The position numbers and the translations under genes were made by a program. Positions 43,441 through 52,998 of a stretch of DNA of 64,000 nt are shown here, in pieces; positions within the stretch are counted from its first letter, which is position 1; each line of letters opens with the position of its first letter. The notes below the pieces were generated by a model that worked only from the letters and a program-made list of their open reading frames with translations, ran no database searches and was not told the DNA's origin. Source of the DNA: JANQSS01 sp965249735 (GTDB taxonomy: Bacteria > Bacteroidota > Bacteroidia > Chitinophagales > Saprospiraceae); assembly GCA_965249735.1 (NCBI GenBank), contig CBDFMS010000021.1, positions 186,001 to 250,000 on the forward strand, in the 5' to 3' direction.

Positions 43441-46008
43441 CTAAAAGTCTTCCTCAAAATCCTCTTCAAAGTCGTCATTAAAAAAATCATCATCTCCTTC
43501 AAGTATTCCTCTTGATGGGTTGTTGATCTCATACTCTTCACAATCAATTTCTATGCCGAGATCACCTGAAGGACGCTCAAACCGCAAAGAAGCATCGTAT
43601 CCTGTCGCTTTATTATTTTCAAGTTCTCTAAGAAATTTAGAGAAAAAAGGTCTGGCCATTCGTGACCCTTGTCCGTTGGCAAAATTTAAAAATCGGATCC
43701 ATTTGTCTTCTCCTCCTACCCATGTGCCCACAACCAAACCCGGTGTCACACCCACAAACCAACCATCTGTGTGATCATTGGTCGTTCCTGTCTTCCCTCC
43801 AAAATCAGATTTTATGCCTCCAAATCCTGTAGCTCCTTTGGCAGCATATTTTAACATATCGACCATCACATAATTTCGCTTTGGGTCGAGTACAATTTGT
43901 TCCTCCGGTGTTGCATGAAAAATCACATTGCCATTCTTGTCTTCGATACGAAGAATCAAGATTGGCTTATTGTACACGCCATTATTTGCAAAGGTTGCAT
44001 AGGCGCCAGTCATTTCCATGACGGTGAGATCTGCCGCTCCCAGGCAGATCGAAGGAACAGCCGGAACTCTAAATTCACCGGAAGGTCGTCGCGAACTGCT
44101 ATCCAATCCCATATTGTGAATCAATCCACGAACGGCACGTGTATCACCCAACTGCTTCATAAGATAGACAGAAGCCGTATTCATGGACTTTCTCAAACAG
44201 TCATACAAGGGCAGTGATTCACGCGAATATTCTCCTCTGGCATTTTTAGGTGTCCAGGGTTTTCCCAAATGAAAGTTTCCTTCTCCGGGAGTAATTGTGT
44301 ATGGCACGTCTTCGACTTTAAAGCAAGGCGATATTCCTTTAAAAAATATGGCAGATGCATAGATGAAGGGCTTAAATGTTGACCCAACCTGTCGATCGAT
44401 GCGCACGTGATCGTATTTAAAGTATTTGTGATTAACACCGCCCACCCAGACTTTTACATGACCATTTGATGGATTGATTGCAACAATTCCTGTTTGCAAC
44501 TGCATGCGGTGGTATTTAAGCGAATCAAATGGCGTCATAAGTGTATCTCGTTCCATTCCTTTGTCGTAGGAAAACACCTTCATTTTTATTTTTTTATTAA
44601 ATGCGTCGTCTACCTTGTTTTCAAAGTCAGACCATTTTTCCATCATGGATTTCCATGCAGAACTCTTTAATATTTTGGTATATTTTTCAGCCTGCTTTCG
44701 ACCAATATATTTAAGCGATAATAAGCGTGTGATTTCACCTTTATTTTCGTGTGATTTCAATAGTCGTGATAAATCCACTCCCCTTAATTCTGAGTCTGAA
44801 TTACTTTCAATAGCATCAATTTCTTTTTCAAACGTGCTTTTTAACATACTCTGATAGCGCTCTGTAGTTTTAATGAGCTGATCAAAGGCATCCGCTTTCA
44901 ATTCCAGTGGAATTTTTTCATCGTCATATTCCCAGGGATCTTTCTTTCTCCATTCCCGAAAAAATTTTTGTTGTGTTTCTTCCATGTGCTCGACCATAGA
45001 CTTTTCTGCTAACTCTTGCATTTTATAGTCTACCGTCGTATACACTTTTAATCCGTCCCGATAAATATTGTATTTCGACCCATCCGGCTTGAGGTACATT
45101 TCATCCGCCAATAGACGGCGAAGATCTTTAGCCAGTTCAGCACGCAGATACGGTGCAACACCAGAGATGTGACTGCTTCTTTTGAAGTTGGATACATCGA
45201 TGGACACTTCCATAATCGAATCCCGTACTTCCTTGTCGAAATGCTTCGCATTGCTCATAAGAGACAGCACAGTATTTCTTCGCCGTTTAGCATTTTCAGG
45301 AAATCGATCCGGACGATACAGCGATGGGTTTTTAAGCATACCAATTAATACGGCTGCCTCCTGAGCGGAGAGCTCCTCTTGGTCCTTTCCAAAATATGTT
45401 TCCGCGGCCGACTGAATACCATGGGCACCATTGATAAAGTCAAATTCATTGAGATACATGGACATGATCTCCTCTTTTGTGTAACTTTTTTCAAGCTTCA
45501 CCGCGGTAATCCATTCCTTCAATTTCTGAAGTGATCGTTCAACTATATTTCGTGCAGGCCGATCGGTATACAACAATTTAGCTAATTGTTGTGTAATCGT
45601 ACTTCCTCCTCCGGATGATTTTTGTTGCAGTATGCCAGTTTTAATAATCACCCGCATTAAAGCCCTAAAATCAATTCCCGCATGATTGTAAAAGCGTTTA
45701 TCTTCTGTGGCTAATAATGCATTTATAAGATGAGGATTCAATTTTTCAAATTGAATCGGAACCCTGTTTTCCACATAATACCGGCCCAACAATTCTCCTT
45801 TTGCTGCATATACACTTGTGGCCAATTCAATATCAGGATTCTCTAAATCATCAAAAGAAGGAAGGTCCTGCTTAGACAACATATAAAAGAAAAATGCACA
45901 TCCAAGTATTCCTATGAAAAATATACCCCATAACCAAAGGATATACTTTCGAAACGCCGGTGCCGGTTCTTTTTTCGCTGTTTTATTTTTTTTCAATCGT
46001 TGCGCCAT
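43441..46008 (-). CDS. mrcA: Bifunctional penicillin-binding protein 1A
   Basis: 855 residues from ATG 46008. Cytoplasmic Lys-rich head, one helix (YILWLWGIFFIGILGCAFFF), GT51 transglycosylase with ATEDKRFYNH (catalytic Glu102) and GGSTITQQLAKLL, then a transpeptidase with STFKPF near 542, SMNTAS near 600 and GKTGTTND near 735. A ~130-residue charged helical insertion (EETQQKFFREWRKKDPWEYD onwards) lies between the domains. The end is extremely acidic (DDDFFNDDFEEDFEEDF). It polymerises and cross-links peptidoglycan in the periplasm. The start is four bases after the aroB stop codon, suggesting coupling. Confidence 0.95.
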   Translation of the reverse strand: MAQRLKKNKTAKKEPAPAFRKYILWLWGIFFIGILGCAFFFYMLSKQDLPSFDDLENPDIELATSVYAAKGELLGRYYVENRVPIQFEKLNPHLINALLATEDKRFYNHAGIDFRALMRVIIKTGILQQKSSGGGSTITQQLAKLLYTDRPARNIVERSLQKLKEWITAVKLEKSYTKEEIMSMYLNEFDFINGAHGIQSAAETYFGKDQEELSAQEAAVLIGMLKNPSLYRPDRFPENAKRRRNTVLSLMSNAKHFDKEVRDSIMEVSIDVSNFKRSSHISGVAPYLRAELAKDLRRLLADEMYLKPDGSKYNIYRDGLKVYTTVDYKMQELAEKSMVEHMEETQQKFFREWRKKDPWEYDDEKIPLELKADAFDQLIKTTERYQSMLKSTFEKEIDAIESNSDSELRGVDLSRLLKSHENKGEITRLLSLKYIGRKQAEKYTKILKSSAWKSMMEKWSDFENKVDDAFNKKIKMKVFSYDKGMERDTLMTPFDSLKYHRMQLQTGIVAINPSNGHVKVWVGGVNHKYFKYDHVRIDRQVGSTFKPFIYASAIFFKGISPCFKVEDVPYTITPGEGNFHLGKPWTPKNARGEYSRESLPLYDCLRKSMNTASVYLMKQLGDTRAVRGLIHNMGLDSSSRRPSGEFRVPAVPSICLGAADLTVMEMTGAYATFANNGVYNKPILILRIEDKNGNVIFHATPEEQIVLDPKRNYVMVDMLKYAAKGATGFGGIKSDFGGKTGTTNDHTDGWFVGVTPGLVVGTWVGGEDKWIRFLNFANGQGSRMARPFFSKFLRELENNKATGYDASLRFERPSGDLGIEIDCEEYEINNPSRGILEGDDDFFNDDFEEDFEEDF

Positions 46009-46012
46009 ATTA

Positions 46013-47089
46013 TTATCCAAATTGACTTCGCATTTCTTCTAAAGAATTGATGCTTTGCAAAATACTGTTTTTAATCGAAGCTGCCTCAACTTGTACATCG
46101 GGCACAGCAATTCCAACTGTTGATAATAGGGTAAATCGGAACTCTTGCTTTACATTCTTTTTATCTGACCTCATTATATCAATCAACGTATCACATTCGT
46201 TTCGTCCAGGAATCATATTACAATGAGGACGGATCACTTGTTCAATTTCCCGGGCCTGAAGTTTCGGTAGTCCCATCAATTCAACCGACAGGTGTACCGC
46301 CGCCAATATACCAAACGCCACAGCTTCACCATGTCTGATATCCTGATTTTGAGAGAGAGCGAGTCGTTCGAGGGCATGACCTACCGTATGTCCAAAATTC
46401 AAGACCTTACGGTGGCCTTTTTCAAACGGATCTTTGGCGACAATATTTTGTTTGATTTCAATAGATCGTTTGATAACATTTGGTATTTCATTAAGATCAG
46501 GACTTTGGCCTCCATGTAACTTCTTCCAAAGTTCCTTGTCCGCTATTAATGCGTATTTCAGAATTTCTACAAATCCGTTTTCAACTTCACGTTGGGGTAA
46601 TGTTTTCAAAAATCTGTCATCAATACATGTTGCGGCCGCACGAGAAAACGTTCCTAACAGATTTTTGTAATGATCAAAATTTATTCCAGTCTTACCTCCA
46701 ACCGATGCATCAACCTGGGCCAAAACCGAAGTAGGGATTTGAATGAAGTCCATGCCACGCATGTAGGTCGCCGCACAAAAAGCACCAAGATCACCGACCA
46801 CACCTCCACCTAGATTGATCAATACACTATGGCGATCTGCCTTATGCGCCTGTAAGAAGCCCCATAAACCTTGACATGTTTTTAAATTTTTATTCGACTC
46901 ACCCGCCTTCATCACAAATACACCATCTTCCCTGATCCCGGGAACAGCTTTCACCAGAGGCAAACATAGTCGCTTTGTATGCTCATCACACAAAACAATA
47001 ACGCGACTGTATCTGTCAAGTCCAACTTCTTCAAGAAATTGATCTGCCCTGCCAAAAAAAATAGTCTCATGTTGGTATTCAATAACCAT
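46013..47089 (-). CDS. aroB: 3-dehydroquinate synthase
   Basis: 358 residues. The NAD/zinc fold is clear: LINLGGGVVGDLGAFCAATYMRG near 91-113, TSVLAQVDASVGGKTGIN near 120-137 and KVLNFGHTVGHALERL near 230-245, containing the zinc-binding His and Glu residues. It converts DAHP to 3-dehydroquinate, step two of the shikimate pathway. It is co-transcribed in the order SAM-hydrolase-like gene, ABM-domain gene, aroB, PBP1A, with gaps of 3-4 bases throughout. Confidence 0.96.
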   Translation of the reverse strand: MVIEYQHETIFFGRADQFLEEVGLDRYSRVIVLCDEHTKRLCLPLVKAVPGIREDGVFVMKAGESNKNLKTCQGLWGFLQAHKADRHSVLINLGGGVVGDLGAFCAATYMRGMDFIQIPTSVLAQVDASVGGKTGINFDHYKNLLGTFSRAAATCIDDRFLKTLPQREVENGFVEILKYALIADKELWKKLHGGQSPDLNEIPNVIKRSIEIKQNIVAKDPFEKGHRKVLNFGHTVGHALERLALSQNQDIRHGEAVAFGILAAVHLSVELMGLPKLQAREIEQVIRPHCNMIPGRNECDTLIDIMRSDKKNVKQEFRFTLLSTVGIAVPDVQVEAASIKNSILQSINSLEEMRSQFG

Positions 47090-47092
47090 AAA

Positions 47093-47398
47093 TTACGGAG
47101 TCGGTGAAACACTTACCACATGTGAAGTACTCCATGCTTGTGGCCGGTCTACAAAACCTTTTTTTGTACTTGTCCATACGCCATTAAATAAATCCGATTG
47201 ACGATATGCTTCCAAATCTTTCATTGAGCCCCAATGACTATGCGTGTAAAAAATATTATTATATTTTTCGTCCTGCCATAATTCCAATTTTTTACATCCC
47301 GGGAAGGCGCGGATAAAGCCGGAATTTTGACGAAATAATTCTTCAAATTCCGAGACAAATTCAGGTGCGAAAACCATTCGAACGATACGTATTAACAT
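47093..47398 (-). CDS. Antibiotic-biosynthesis-monooxygenase (ABM) domain protein
   Basis: 101 residues with one ferredoxin-like ABM domain: MLIRIVRMVFAPEFVSEFEE, FPGCKKLELWQDEKYNNIFY, THSHWGSMKDLEAYRQSDLF. This small dimeric fold occurs in quinol monooxygenases, haem-degrading enzymes and many proteins without known chemistry. No haem or flavin ligand is evident. It is packed between the DUF62-type gene and aroB with gaps of three and four bases, which suggests a house-keeping role linked to expression of that operon. Confidence 0.82.
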   Translation of the reverse strand: MLIRIVRMVFAPEFVSEFEELFRQNSGFIRAFPGCKKLELWQDEKYNNIFYTHSHWGSMKDLEAYRQSDLFNGVWTSTKKGFVDRPQAWSTSHVVSVSPTP

Positions 47399-47402
47399 AA
47401 TA

Positions 47403-48170
47403 TTAGTCCTGAAATTTTATTTGAATGACATCACCTTTTTTTATCCCAAGTAATTCATCTGCCCGCTGCAGGTTAACAGCAACTTCTAAATAACCTTGTG
47501 AATTAAAATTACATAATGGTGAGCCAATATCAACTTGCATGTAATGATCAGATACCGTGTGAATATGATCATGTCGATTAAAAAATAATGAAAATTGTCG
47601 ACCTTGGCGAACACGACCAAATACATCTTTTTTGATATTCACGATGATATTTCCATATCTATCAATAAAGATGACTGAACCACGAATCTCGCTTGCTGCT
47701 GTTACCGGTTGCAAAATGAGTTTACACTTCATGTCGTCAACTTCCTGACCAATTTCTTTCATTTCTTTTCCATGGGTCAATCCAGAAACAATAGAGGCAC
47801 ATGTTTCTGTATAGTGTTCGTCAACTTGATTCGAATCGATGCTATATATTGGTGAATCCAGGTCTTCGAAAACAAGTGAGAAAACACCATTGTCCGGGCC
47901 TATAAAATATTGTCCTTCATGTTGAAAGAAAATTATTCGATTTTCTTTATCGTAATAATTGAGCACGTTAATAATATGAATGGACCGTGGCGGAAAATTA
48001 GCATAAGATGATCTGAGAATAAATGCGGCTTCATCAATATCAAAGGGTGCAATCTCGTGACTGACATCGATGAAATGAACGTCTGGTTGAGCGGAAAGGA
48101 GGCCTCCTTTTAGGCCAGCCAGCCGATAGCCTTTAGTTCCAAAATCAGTTATGAGTGTTACGATGTGCAT
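47403..48170 (-). CDS. SAM hydroxide adenosyltransferase (DUF62 family)
   Basis: 255 residues. The N-terminal domain starts ITLITDFGTKG-like (IVTLITDFGTKGYRLAGLKG) and contains IDVSHEIAPFDIDEAAFIL and YFIGPDNGVFSLV; the C-terminal domain has FIDRYGNIIVNI and LCNFNSQGYLEVAVN. These are the marks of the family that splits S-adenosylmethionine with water (or, in rare members, with chloride or fluoride). The halogenase-specific insertion is not seen, so hydroxide adenosyltransfer is the best guess; biological purpose is obscure. It is first in the aroB/PBP1A operon and has a -7 promoter box 18 bp upstream. Confidence 0.9.
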   Translation of the reverse strand: MHIVTLITDFGTKGYRLAGLKGGLLSAQPDVHFIDVSHEIAPFDIDEAAFILRSSYANFPPRSIHIINVLNYYDKENRIIFFQHEGQYFIGPDNGVFSLVFEDLDSPIYSIDSNQVDEHYTETCASIVSGLTHGKEMKEIGQEVDDMKCKLILQPVTAASEIRGSVIFIDRYGNIIVNIKKDVFGRVRQGRQFSLFFNRHDHIHTVSDHYMQVDIGSPLCNFNSQGYLEVAVNLQRADELLGIKKGDVIQIKFQD

Positions 48171-48187
48171 GCATTTCTTTCAGCGTG

Positions 48188-48195
48188 CAAAGATA
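48188..48195 (-). promoter_or_regulatory. -7 box TATCTTTG for the aroB/PBP1A operon
   Basis: Exact TAnnTTTG on the minus strand with a predicted leader of about 12 bases before the ATG at 48170. No TTG is present at the correct distance, so the promoter is a half-match. Confidence 0.35.
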
Positions 48196-48202
48196 TTGAT
48201 AT

Positions 48203-48394
48203 TTAAGTCGATCTAGTGATGCCGGGGAAATGTTCTTCATAGGCCTGACAAATCAATTTAGCATGTTTCTTTGACACAGGCTGAAGGATGAAGATGAGGG
48301 GTTCATTTAGCCAAGTGGAGTACGACAAATCAATGAAATCAAACAGGAAGTTGCTTTTTCGATTTGGGAGTGATCTCAGGTTATTCTCACCCAT
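48203..48394 (-). CDS. Possible small protein (63 residues)
   Basis: An ATG-started frame that begins 10 bases after the stop of the gene at 48405 and fills most of the gap to the SAM-hydrolase-like gene. The peptide is mixed (FDFIDLSYSTWLNEPLIFIL, KKHAKLICQAYEEHFPG), without signal peptide or recognised domain. Its codon usage is not obviously non-coding. The spacing is operon-like, but I have no family memory of it, so it may be chance. Confidence 0.3.
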   Translation of the reverse strand: MGENNLRSLPNRKSNFLFDFIDLSYSTWLNEPLIFILQPVSKKHAKLICQAYEEHFPGITRST

Positions 48395-48404
48395 TCTGAT
48401 CGAG

Positions 48405-49043
48405 TTACTTTTTCTTCTTCTTATACTTACCTGATTTCCATTGATCGATGAATTTCTTCCAGGCGAGCGGATTCAGAATGTTCATCGGGCGAGCCTGACC
48501 GGCTGCATAATACTCAGCCTGCTTTTCCTTTAGATATTCATTGTAGTTTTCCTTCCCATCATATGGCAGATCTTCGCGCATTTCTGCTAATACGGTCTGA
48601 GCAAGGTTCTTTCTGGCTCGATCTGTGAGTTCGTCCGTGACATCCATAGCGGCAAATTCGATATCAAAATGCTCTTTACTCGGCCACGGTAGAATGACGA
48701 TTGGCTTGATGTTTATCGTGTCCTGGGTCATCATGATCATGGAAAAATATCGGTCTTCGGTCAACGAGTCCGGAATGTGAATGATGACATCATTGAATCC
48801 AAGATATTTAAATGTAATTTTTTCTGACCGGCGAACAGCCATTGAGAAAAATCCGTCAAAATCTGAAATAGTCCCGCGTGTGGTGCCCTCGATAAAAATA
48901 TTGGCATAGGTCAATGCTTCCATCTTTCCACCAGTTTCATGAAAAATTTGACCGGAAAACTGAATGACATCATTTTTGGTATCCTGGGCCCAAAGCTGAA
49001 CAGAACAGAATACGAACAATATGGAGGCTATAAGTAAACGCAC
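48405..49043 (-). CDS. CarboxypepD_reg-like domain protein, secreted
   Basis: 212 residues. Signal peptide (LLIASILFVFCSVQLWAQ), then an Ig-like carboxypeptidase-regulatory domain of the kind seen at the N-terminus of TonB-dependent receptors: FSGQIFHETGGKMEALTYAN, GTISDFDGFFSMAVRRSEKI, FKYLGFNDVIIHIPDSL. After residue 120 comes a charged helical region (EFAAMDVTDELTDRARKNLA) with NPLAWKKFIDQWK, ending KKKKK. It lacks a receptor barrel, so it is a stand-alone periplasmic or surface protein of unknown role, similar to many short Bacteroidota proteins. Confidence 0.8.
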   Translation of the reverse strand: MRLLIASILFVFCSVQLWAQDTKNDVIQFSGQIFHETGGKMEALTYANIFIEGTTRGTISDFDGFFSMAVRRSEKITFKYLGFNDVIIHIPDSLTEDRYFSMIMMTQDTINIKPIVILPWPSKEHFDIEFAAMDVTDELTDRARKNLAQTVLAEMREDLPYDGKENYNEYLKEKQAEYYAAGQARPMNILNPLAWKKFIDQWKSGKYKKKKK

Positions 49044-49161
49044 AAATTGACAGATTTTAACTAAAAACGAAGATATGCATCAATAGAGGAAATATGCTTA
49101 AGGATTAACGTGGTTTTAACTTATTGGGCGTGACCATCGTGAAGTAACCGTTTACGGCTCA

Positions 49162-50220
49162 CTACATTTCTGTGTTCCCACCGAATAGACTGTGTACGTT
49201 TGTGCTAAGTGTAAAATGGCTAGCTGCAGCCTGTGTATGGAATTTTCCAAAACCATAATCCAACTGCATTTTGCCGAGCTTTAAACCAATGCCAAATGAA
49301 AATCCTGCCAGTGTTCTAAAATCATCAAGTTTCAACTCTTTGGCTCTTAGATGATTATATGCTAATCTCAAATTCACATTTTCATTTTTTCCGATGTACA
49401 TTTCACCACTAAATACTAAGTGCCGAAACAAGTCTTCAACAAATCCAGTATTGTCCCGGGGCTGATTGGCTCCAAAAATATTGTCATCAGGTTGATCATT
49501 GGGATCGTCGTATACAATATCCCATTGATGAAGATGATGCGCAATGATGGAAAAGCGGAATGGCAAATGTTCTAATCGACGTGAATAGCCTGCCTGAATA
49601 TCAAAGGGTACAGATTCACGTTCATCATCAAAAGTCGATAATTGAACACCTGCGTTCTTTATAATAAGGGTTAAAACTGCATTTTTATCATCAAGATGAA
49701 AGAAAGCTGCAGCATCAAACGTCAACCCCCAACTAGTATAGCTTTCGAATTGAGAATTAATGATCCGCGTATTTACACCAAGCCTTAATCGCTCATAAAG
49801 ATCTTTTGATGCGCCGATAGTCAGTGCAAATTCTTTTACACTAAAGTCCCCTTCTACGACGCCCCGGGTATTCGTGGCCTTAAAATCACCATAGTTGATG
49901 AATTGGAGACCCGCATGCATATTGGCTTTGAGCTTTTCAGAGGCAAAACCGTATGCTACTGATCCACGTGATATATCCGCCAAAAACAGATCATAACTTA
50001 CTTGAATTTTATTCAGTGCTTCTTTTGTCAGAGAAGCCGGATTATGGTAGGCTGCACCAAGATCTCCATCTGCTATTGTAATCAGGTAATCTCCCAATCC
50101 GGTAGCTCTGGCATTGTTTGGAAGCTGTACAAATTCGTAGACATGGTCTCCTCCTATTTGTGCGTTGGCACCGGTTAAGAACAAGATCCAAAGAATAAAT
50201 ATATGTGAGCCGAGGCGCAT
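49162..50220 (-). CDS. porQ: Type IX secretion system protein PorQ
   Basis: 352 residues. Signal peptide (LGSHIFILWILFLTGANAQ) then the PorV/PorQ-type barrel (GGDHVYEFVQLPNNARATGL, GDYLITIADGDLGAAYHNPA, DFSVKEFALTIGASKDLYER, LAGFSFGIGLKLGKMQLDYG). PorQ belongs to the attachment-complex side of T9SS, bridging PorU and PorZ in Porphyromonas. ATG 50220 shares its A with the stop codon of the upstream MORN-repeat gene (TAATG), so the two are translationally coupled; a longer frame from TTG 50244 would overlap it. PorZ is not seen here. Confidence 0.88.
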   Translation of the reverse strand: MRLGSHIFILWILFLTGANAQIGGDHVYEFVQLPNNARATGLGDYLITIADGDLGAAYHNPASLTKEALNKIQVSYDLFLADISRGSVAYGFASEKLKANMHAGLQFINYGDFKATNTRGVVEGDFSVKEFALTIGASKDLYERLRLGVNTRIINSQFESYTSWGLTFDAAAFFHLDDKNAVLTLIIKNAGVQLSTFDDERESVPFDIQAGYSRRLEHLPFRFSIIAHHLHQWDIVYDDPNDQPDDNIFGANQPRDNTGFVEDLFRHLVFSGEMYIGKNENVNLRLAYNHLRAKELKLDDFRTLAGFSFGIGLKLGKMQLDYGFGKFHTQAAASHFTLSTNVHSLFGGNTEM

Positions 50221-50801
50221 TAAATAGCTTCTTCTTTTTTCCAAATGGTTCTACAAATACCTTTATCACACTCCATCTTCTTTACTAACGTACCTGACTC
50301 ATTAAAAAGTTGGAGGAGGCCTTGTTCGAATTCACCATTGATGTAGGTTCCAATCGCACTTGTTTTCCCATTACTATGATATTCGGTAAAAGGTCCATTT
50401 TCAAGATTATCGTGCATGGTCACTTCATCCTTAATTCCACCCGCTTCATAGTATGTCTTCCAGATCCCTTGCATGACGCCGTTTATGTATTCACCATCAA
50501 CTTTCGTTTGGCCATTTTCGTAGTATTTACGATAAGGTCCATTGTATTGGTTATTGTCGTACGTTTCATGCACCTGCAGCTCTCCGGAAGGGTAATATAT
50601 CTTTCTGAATCCTTGATATTTGTTTGAGGTGAATTGACCTTCTTCATACAATTGACCATTTTCATAAAAGGTCTTGATCAATCCTTCTTTCTCTCCTGGA
50701 TAATCAGATAGACTTCCAACAAATTTTTCTTCTGCACATGACAGAAGCAGAAGAAAAGAAAAAAGATGAAACAGCCAATAAACTCCGGATTTCAGTCGCA
50801 T
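50220..50801 (-). CDS. MORN-variant repeat lipoprotein (YwqK-like)
   Basis: 193 residues. Lipoprotein signal (LFHLFSFLLLLSC), followed by about six MORN_2 repeats of the form [YE]xNGxxxxEGxYxxGxxxGxWxxYY: FYENGQLYEEGQF, YYPSGELQVHETY, YYENGQTKVDGEY, YYEAGGIKDEVTM, YHSNGKTSAIGTY, FNESGTLVKKM. Such proteins are often labelled 'toxin-antitoxin YwqK family antitoxin', but no toxin is adjacent and this one is a lipoprotein. Coupling with porQ suggests an envelope role. Confidence 0.88.
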   Translation of the reverse strand: MRLKSGVYWLFHLFSFLLLLSCAEEKFVGSLSDYPGEKEGLIKTFYENGQLYEEGQFTSNKYQGFRKIYYPSGELQVHETYDNNQYNGPYRKYYENGQTKVDGEYINGVMQGIWKTYYEAGGIKDEVTMHDNLENGPFTEYHSNGKTSAIGTYINGEFEQGLLQLFNESGTLVKKMECDKGICRTIWKKEEAI

Positions 50802-50895
50802 ACGATACTTAATGCTTAGTGTTCACCGAATGTTGTGAGTTAACGTCACAAGAGTTTTGAATATCGTCCGACATTACCCCCTGTTAAAACCAATA

Positions 50896-52998
50896 TTAGT
50901 AATACATATAGCGTTTGTCTTCGATTTCATTTTCGGATCGAACGGCTTCCCACAATTTCGCATTGACCTGATTCTTACTTAAAGAAGAATAGATTTTCTT
51001 GGAAACCGCTAAATCTGAAATTGGCGGTGCTGCTGACTTTGATGAAACTGTAATGTAGTATACGCCATCTTTCCCGGCTAAAGGTCCAACTGATTCACCA
51101 TCATTAAGTGTAAAAGCTGTTCCTAAAATTGCAGGTTCATTTCCAATGCCGGGAATAAATCCACTTGCCATACCAACATTTTCAGCTTGTTCAACTTCAA
51201 CTGCAAATTCCGTTGCTGCCACATTCATATCTTTTCCACTTAGCCTTGATTGTATGAGTTCGGCCTTCTTTTCATTTATTACAATTGGACTAATTTGACT
51301 TCGGAGTGAATTTACACTGGGAAGTTCTTCTGCGTCAATTTGCGACAACCCAACAAGGACGAGTTTTGAATTGTAAAATAATATCGGGTCTTTGTGGATA
51401 TATACATCCGGAGATGTTACTCCTGTTTTAATACCCGGAGTAAAAACCCATCTAATGATCTCTCTTGCCGTAGGGCTGCTTCCAATTTCCGGAAACGTAT
51501 AATCATTTTGTTGAAGTGCCTGGGATGTACCCATTTCTTTGCTAACATTTGGTAGGGCAGCACGGAGTTTTTCAAGACTACCATTTTCACTGATAAAGTC
51601 AAATATGCGGTCGTACTCCGCCGTCTGTGTTTCCTGGCTAGGAATGATGTTTTCGTAAAGTACACTGTATTGAACACCACGTTCTTTTGTTTCAAATTTC
51701 TGATCTATAACTTCGACCAAATGGAGTCCAAATTGCGTAACGACCTTATTTAACTCGCCTACCTCTGCTTGATAAAAGATCATATCATTAAAAGGTTTTA
51801 CCATAGAACCTGCTGCTGAATATCCTAAATCACCACCTATTGTGCGCGTACCATCTGTTCCAAATCGTTGTGCTGCATTTTCGAACGTAGTTGTACCTGC
51901 TTCGATGGCGTCGATTAAAGAATCAATCAATGTGTTTGCCGCTATGAATTGATCTTGTGTTTGAACTTGTCTCAGAATATGTCTTGATTTGACAGAATCG
52001 GGTAAAACCTTGTTATCTAGTACCTTGATCACTTGATACTGCCCGTTATCCATGAAAGGACCATATGCCTTACCAACGGGCAAATTAAGGATAGTATCTG
52101 CCAGTACCTCGCTTACTTCTGAAGTTTTAAAGTAAACCGAATTGTAAATTCCATTGTGATTAACCACGAATGTTGAATCATCGTCTGATTCCATCAATTG
52201 ATCTTTCAACTCAACTAATCGCTCGAAGATGTTTACGGAATCTTCTTTTGAAGGTAAGATGTCAAATGTCACATATTCAGCCAGGCGTGTCTCCTCGGGC
52301 TGTCTATACGTTGACACGTTCCGCTTCAGGTAATTCGACAAGTCCTCATCACTCATCGACACCTCAGTATCTTCAACGGAAGAGTATGGAATCTTAATGT
52401 AATCGAAGGACATTGTTCCTTTTTGCTCTGTATTCCTAATTTCTGCTAACCATGCCGGCGTATAGATCGCTTTGGACACCATAGCATTGAGCTTGTCCTG
52501 AATTCGATTGGCGATAATTTCTTTCTCCTGAACGCGCCAGAATGCTTTTTGATTGGGTTCAAGGTTATCGGATTCGATTCGTGTGCGCATGGCATTCAGA
52601 GATGCCCGATCGATTTGTCCTGTATTTTGATTGAGAAATCGTTGTGTGATAATAGGGCTTAGTCTATTTCCGAACTGTAATTCCATCAATTCGTCTTTAC
52701 TCACTCCAAGGCCAAGCTTTTCAGCATATTGACCTACAAGTGTTCGTTCGACGAAAAAATTCCATAGATAATGCCGGTTGGCATAGGTGTTACCTCCACC
52801 GGTATAAAGTACTTGTTCAGCATTTTGAAATTCTTTGTAGTCTATTTGCTCTCCATTAACTGTGCCCATTGAAAAGTCACCGGCAGCGCGTTGATTGCCA
52901 CCACTAGTCATATCCATGAGTATAAATGCCGCCAAGGCAAGACCTATAACTATAATCAGGAGCCAGGAGTTGTTTCTAATTTTTGAAATTAAAGCCAT
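50896..52998 (-). CDS. PpiD/SurA-like periplasmic peptidyl-prolyl isomerase
   Basis: 700 residues. N-terminal anchor (SWLLIIVIGLALAAFILMDM), SurA_N-type helical region (NGEQIDYKEFQNAEQVLYTG, LVGQYAEKLGLGVSKDEL), a parvulin domain near 345-440 (SRHILRQVQTQDQFIAAN, FGTDGTRTIGGDLGYSAAGS, FGLHLVEVIDQK), and a C-terminal second unit (NVGMASGFIPGIGNEPAILG). The plan is that of PpiD-like foldases bound to the inner membrane which assist folding of outer-membrane and secreted proteins. It is a single gene, with 95 bp to the MORN gene. Confidence 0.9.
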   Translation of the reverse strand: MALISKIRNNSWLLIIVIGLALAAFILMDMTSGGNQRAAGDFSMGTVNGEQIDYKEFQNAEQVLYTGGGNTYANRHYLWNFFVERTLVGQYAEKLGLGVSKDELMELQFGNRLSPIITQRFLNQNTGQIDRASLNAMRTRIESDNLEPNQKAFWRVQEKEIIANRIQDKLNAMVSKAIYTPAWLAEIRNTEQKGTMSFDYIKIPYSSVEDTEVSMSDEDLSNYLKRNVSTYRQPEETRLAEYVTFDILPSKEDSVNIFERLVELKDQLMESDDDSTFVVNHNGIYNSVYFKTSEVSEVLADTILNLPVGKAYGPFMDNGQYQVIKVLDNKVLPDSVKSRHILRQVQTQDQFIAANTLIDSLIDAIEAGTTTFENAAQRFGTDGTRTIGGDLGYSAAGSMVKPFNDMIFYQAEVGELNKVVTQFGLHLVEVIDQKFETKERGVQYSVLYENIIPSQETQTAEYDRIFDFISENGSLEKLRAALPNVSKEMGTSQALQQNDYTFPEIGSSPTAREIIRWVFTPGIKTGVTSPDVYIHKDPILFYNSKLVLVGLSQIDAEELPSVNSLRSQISPIVINEKKAELIQSRLSGKDMNVAATEFAVEVEQAENVGMASGFIPGIGNEPAILGTAFTLNDGESVGPLAGKDGVYYITVSSKSAAPPISDLAVSKKIYSSLSKNQVNAKLWEAVRSENEIEDKRYMYY

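Noticed and set aside
47403..48170. Fluorinase/chlorinase
   Set aside because: Same family as SAM halogenases, but no halogenase-specific loop is visible and such enzymes are rare; hydroxide adenosyltransferase is the safer call.
50220..50801. Toxin-antitoxin module (YwqK 'antitoxin' label)
   Set aside because: The protein is a MORN-repeat lipoprotein coupled to porQ; no toxin-like gene is adjacent.
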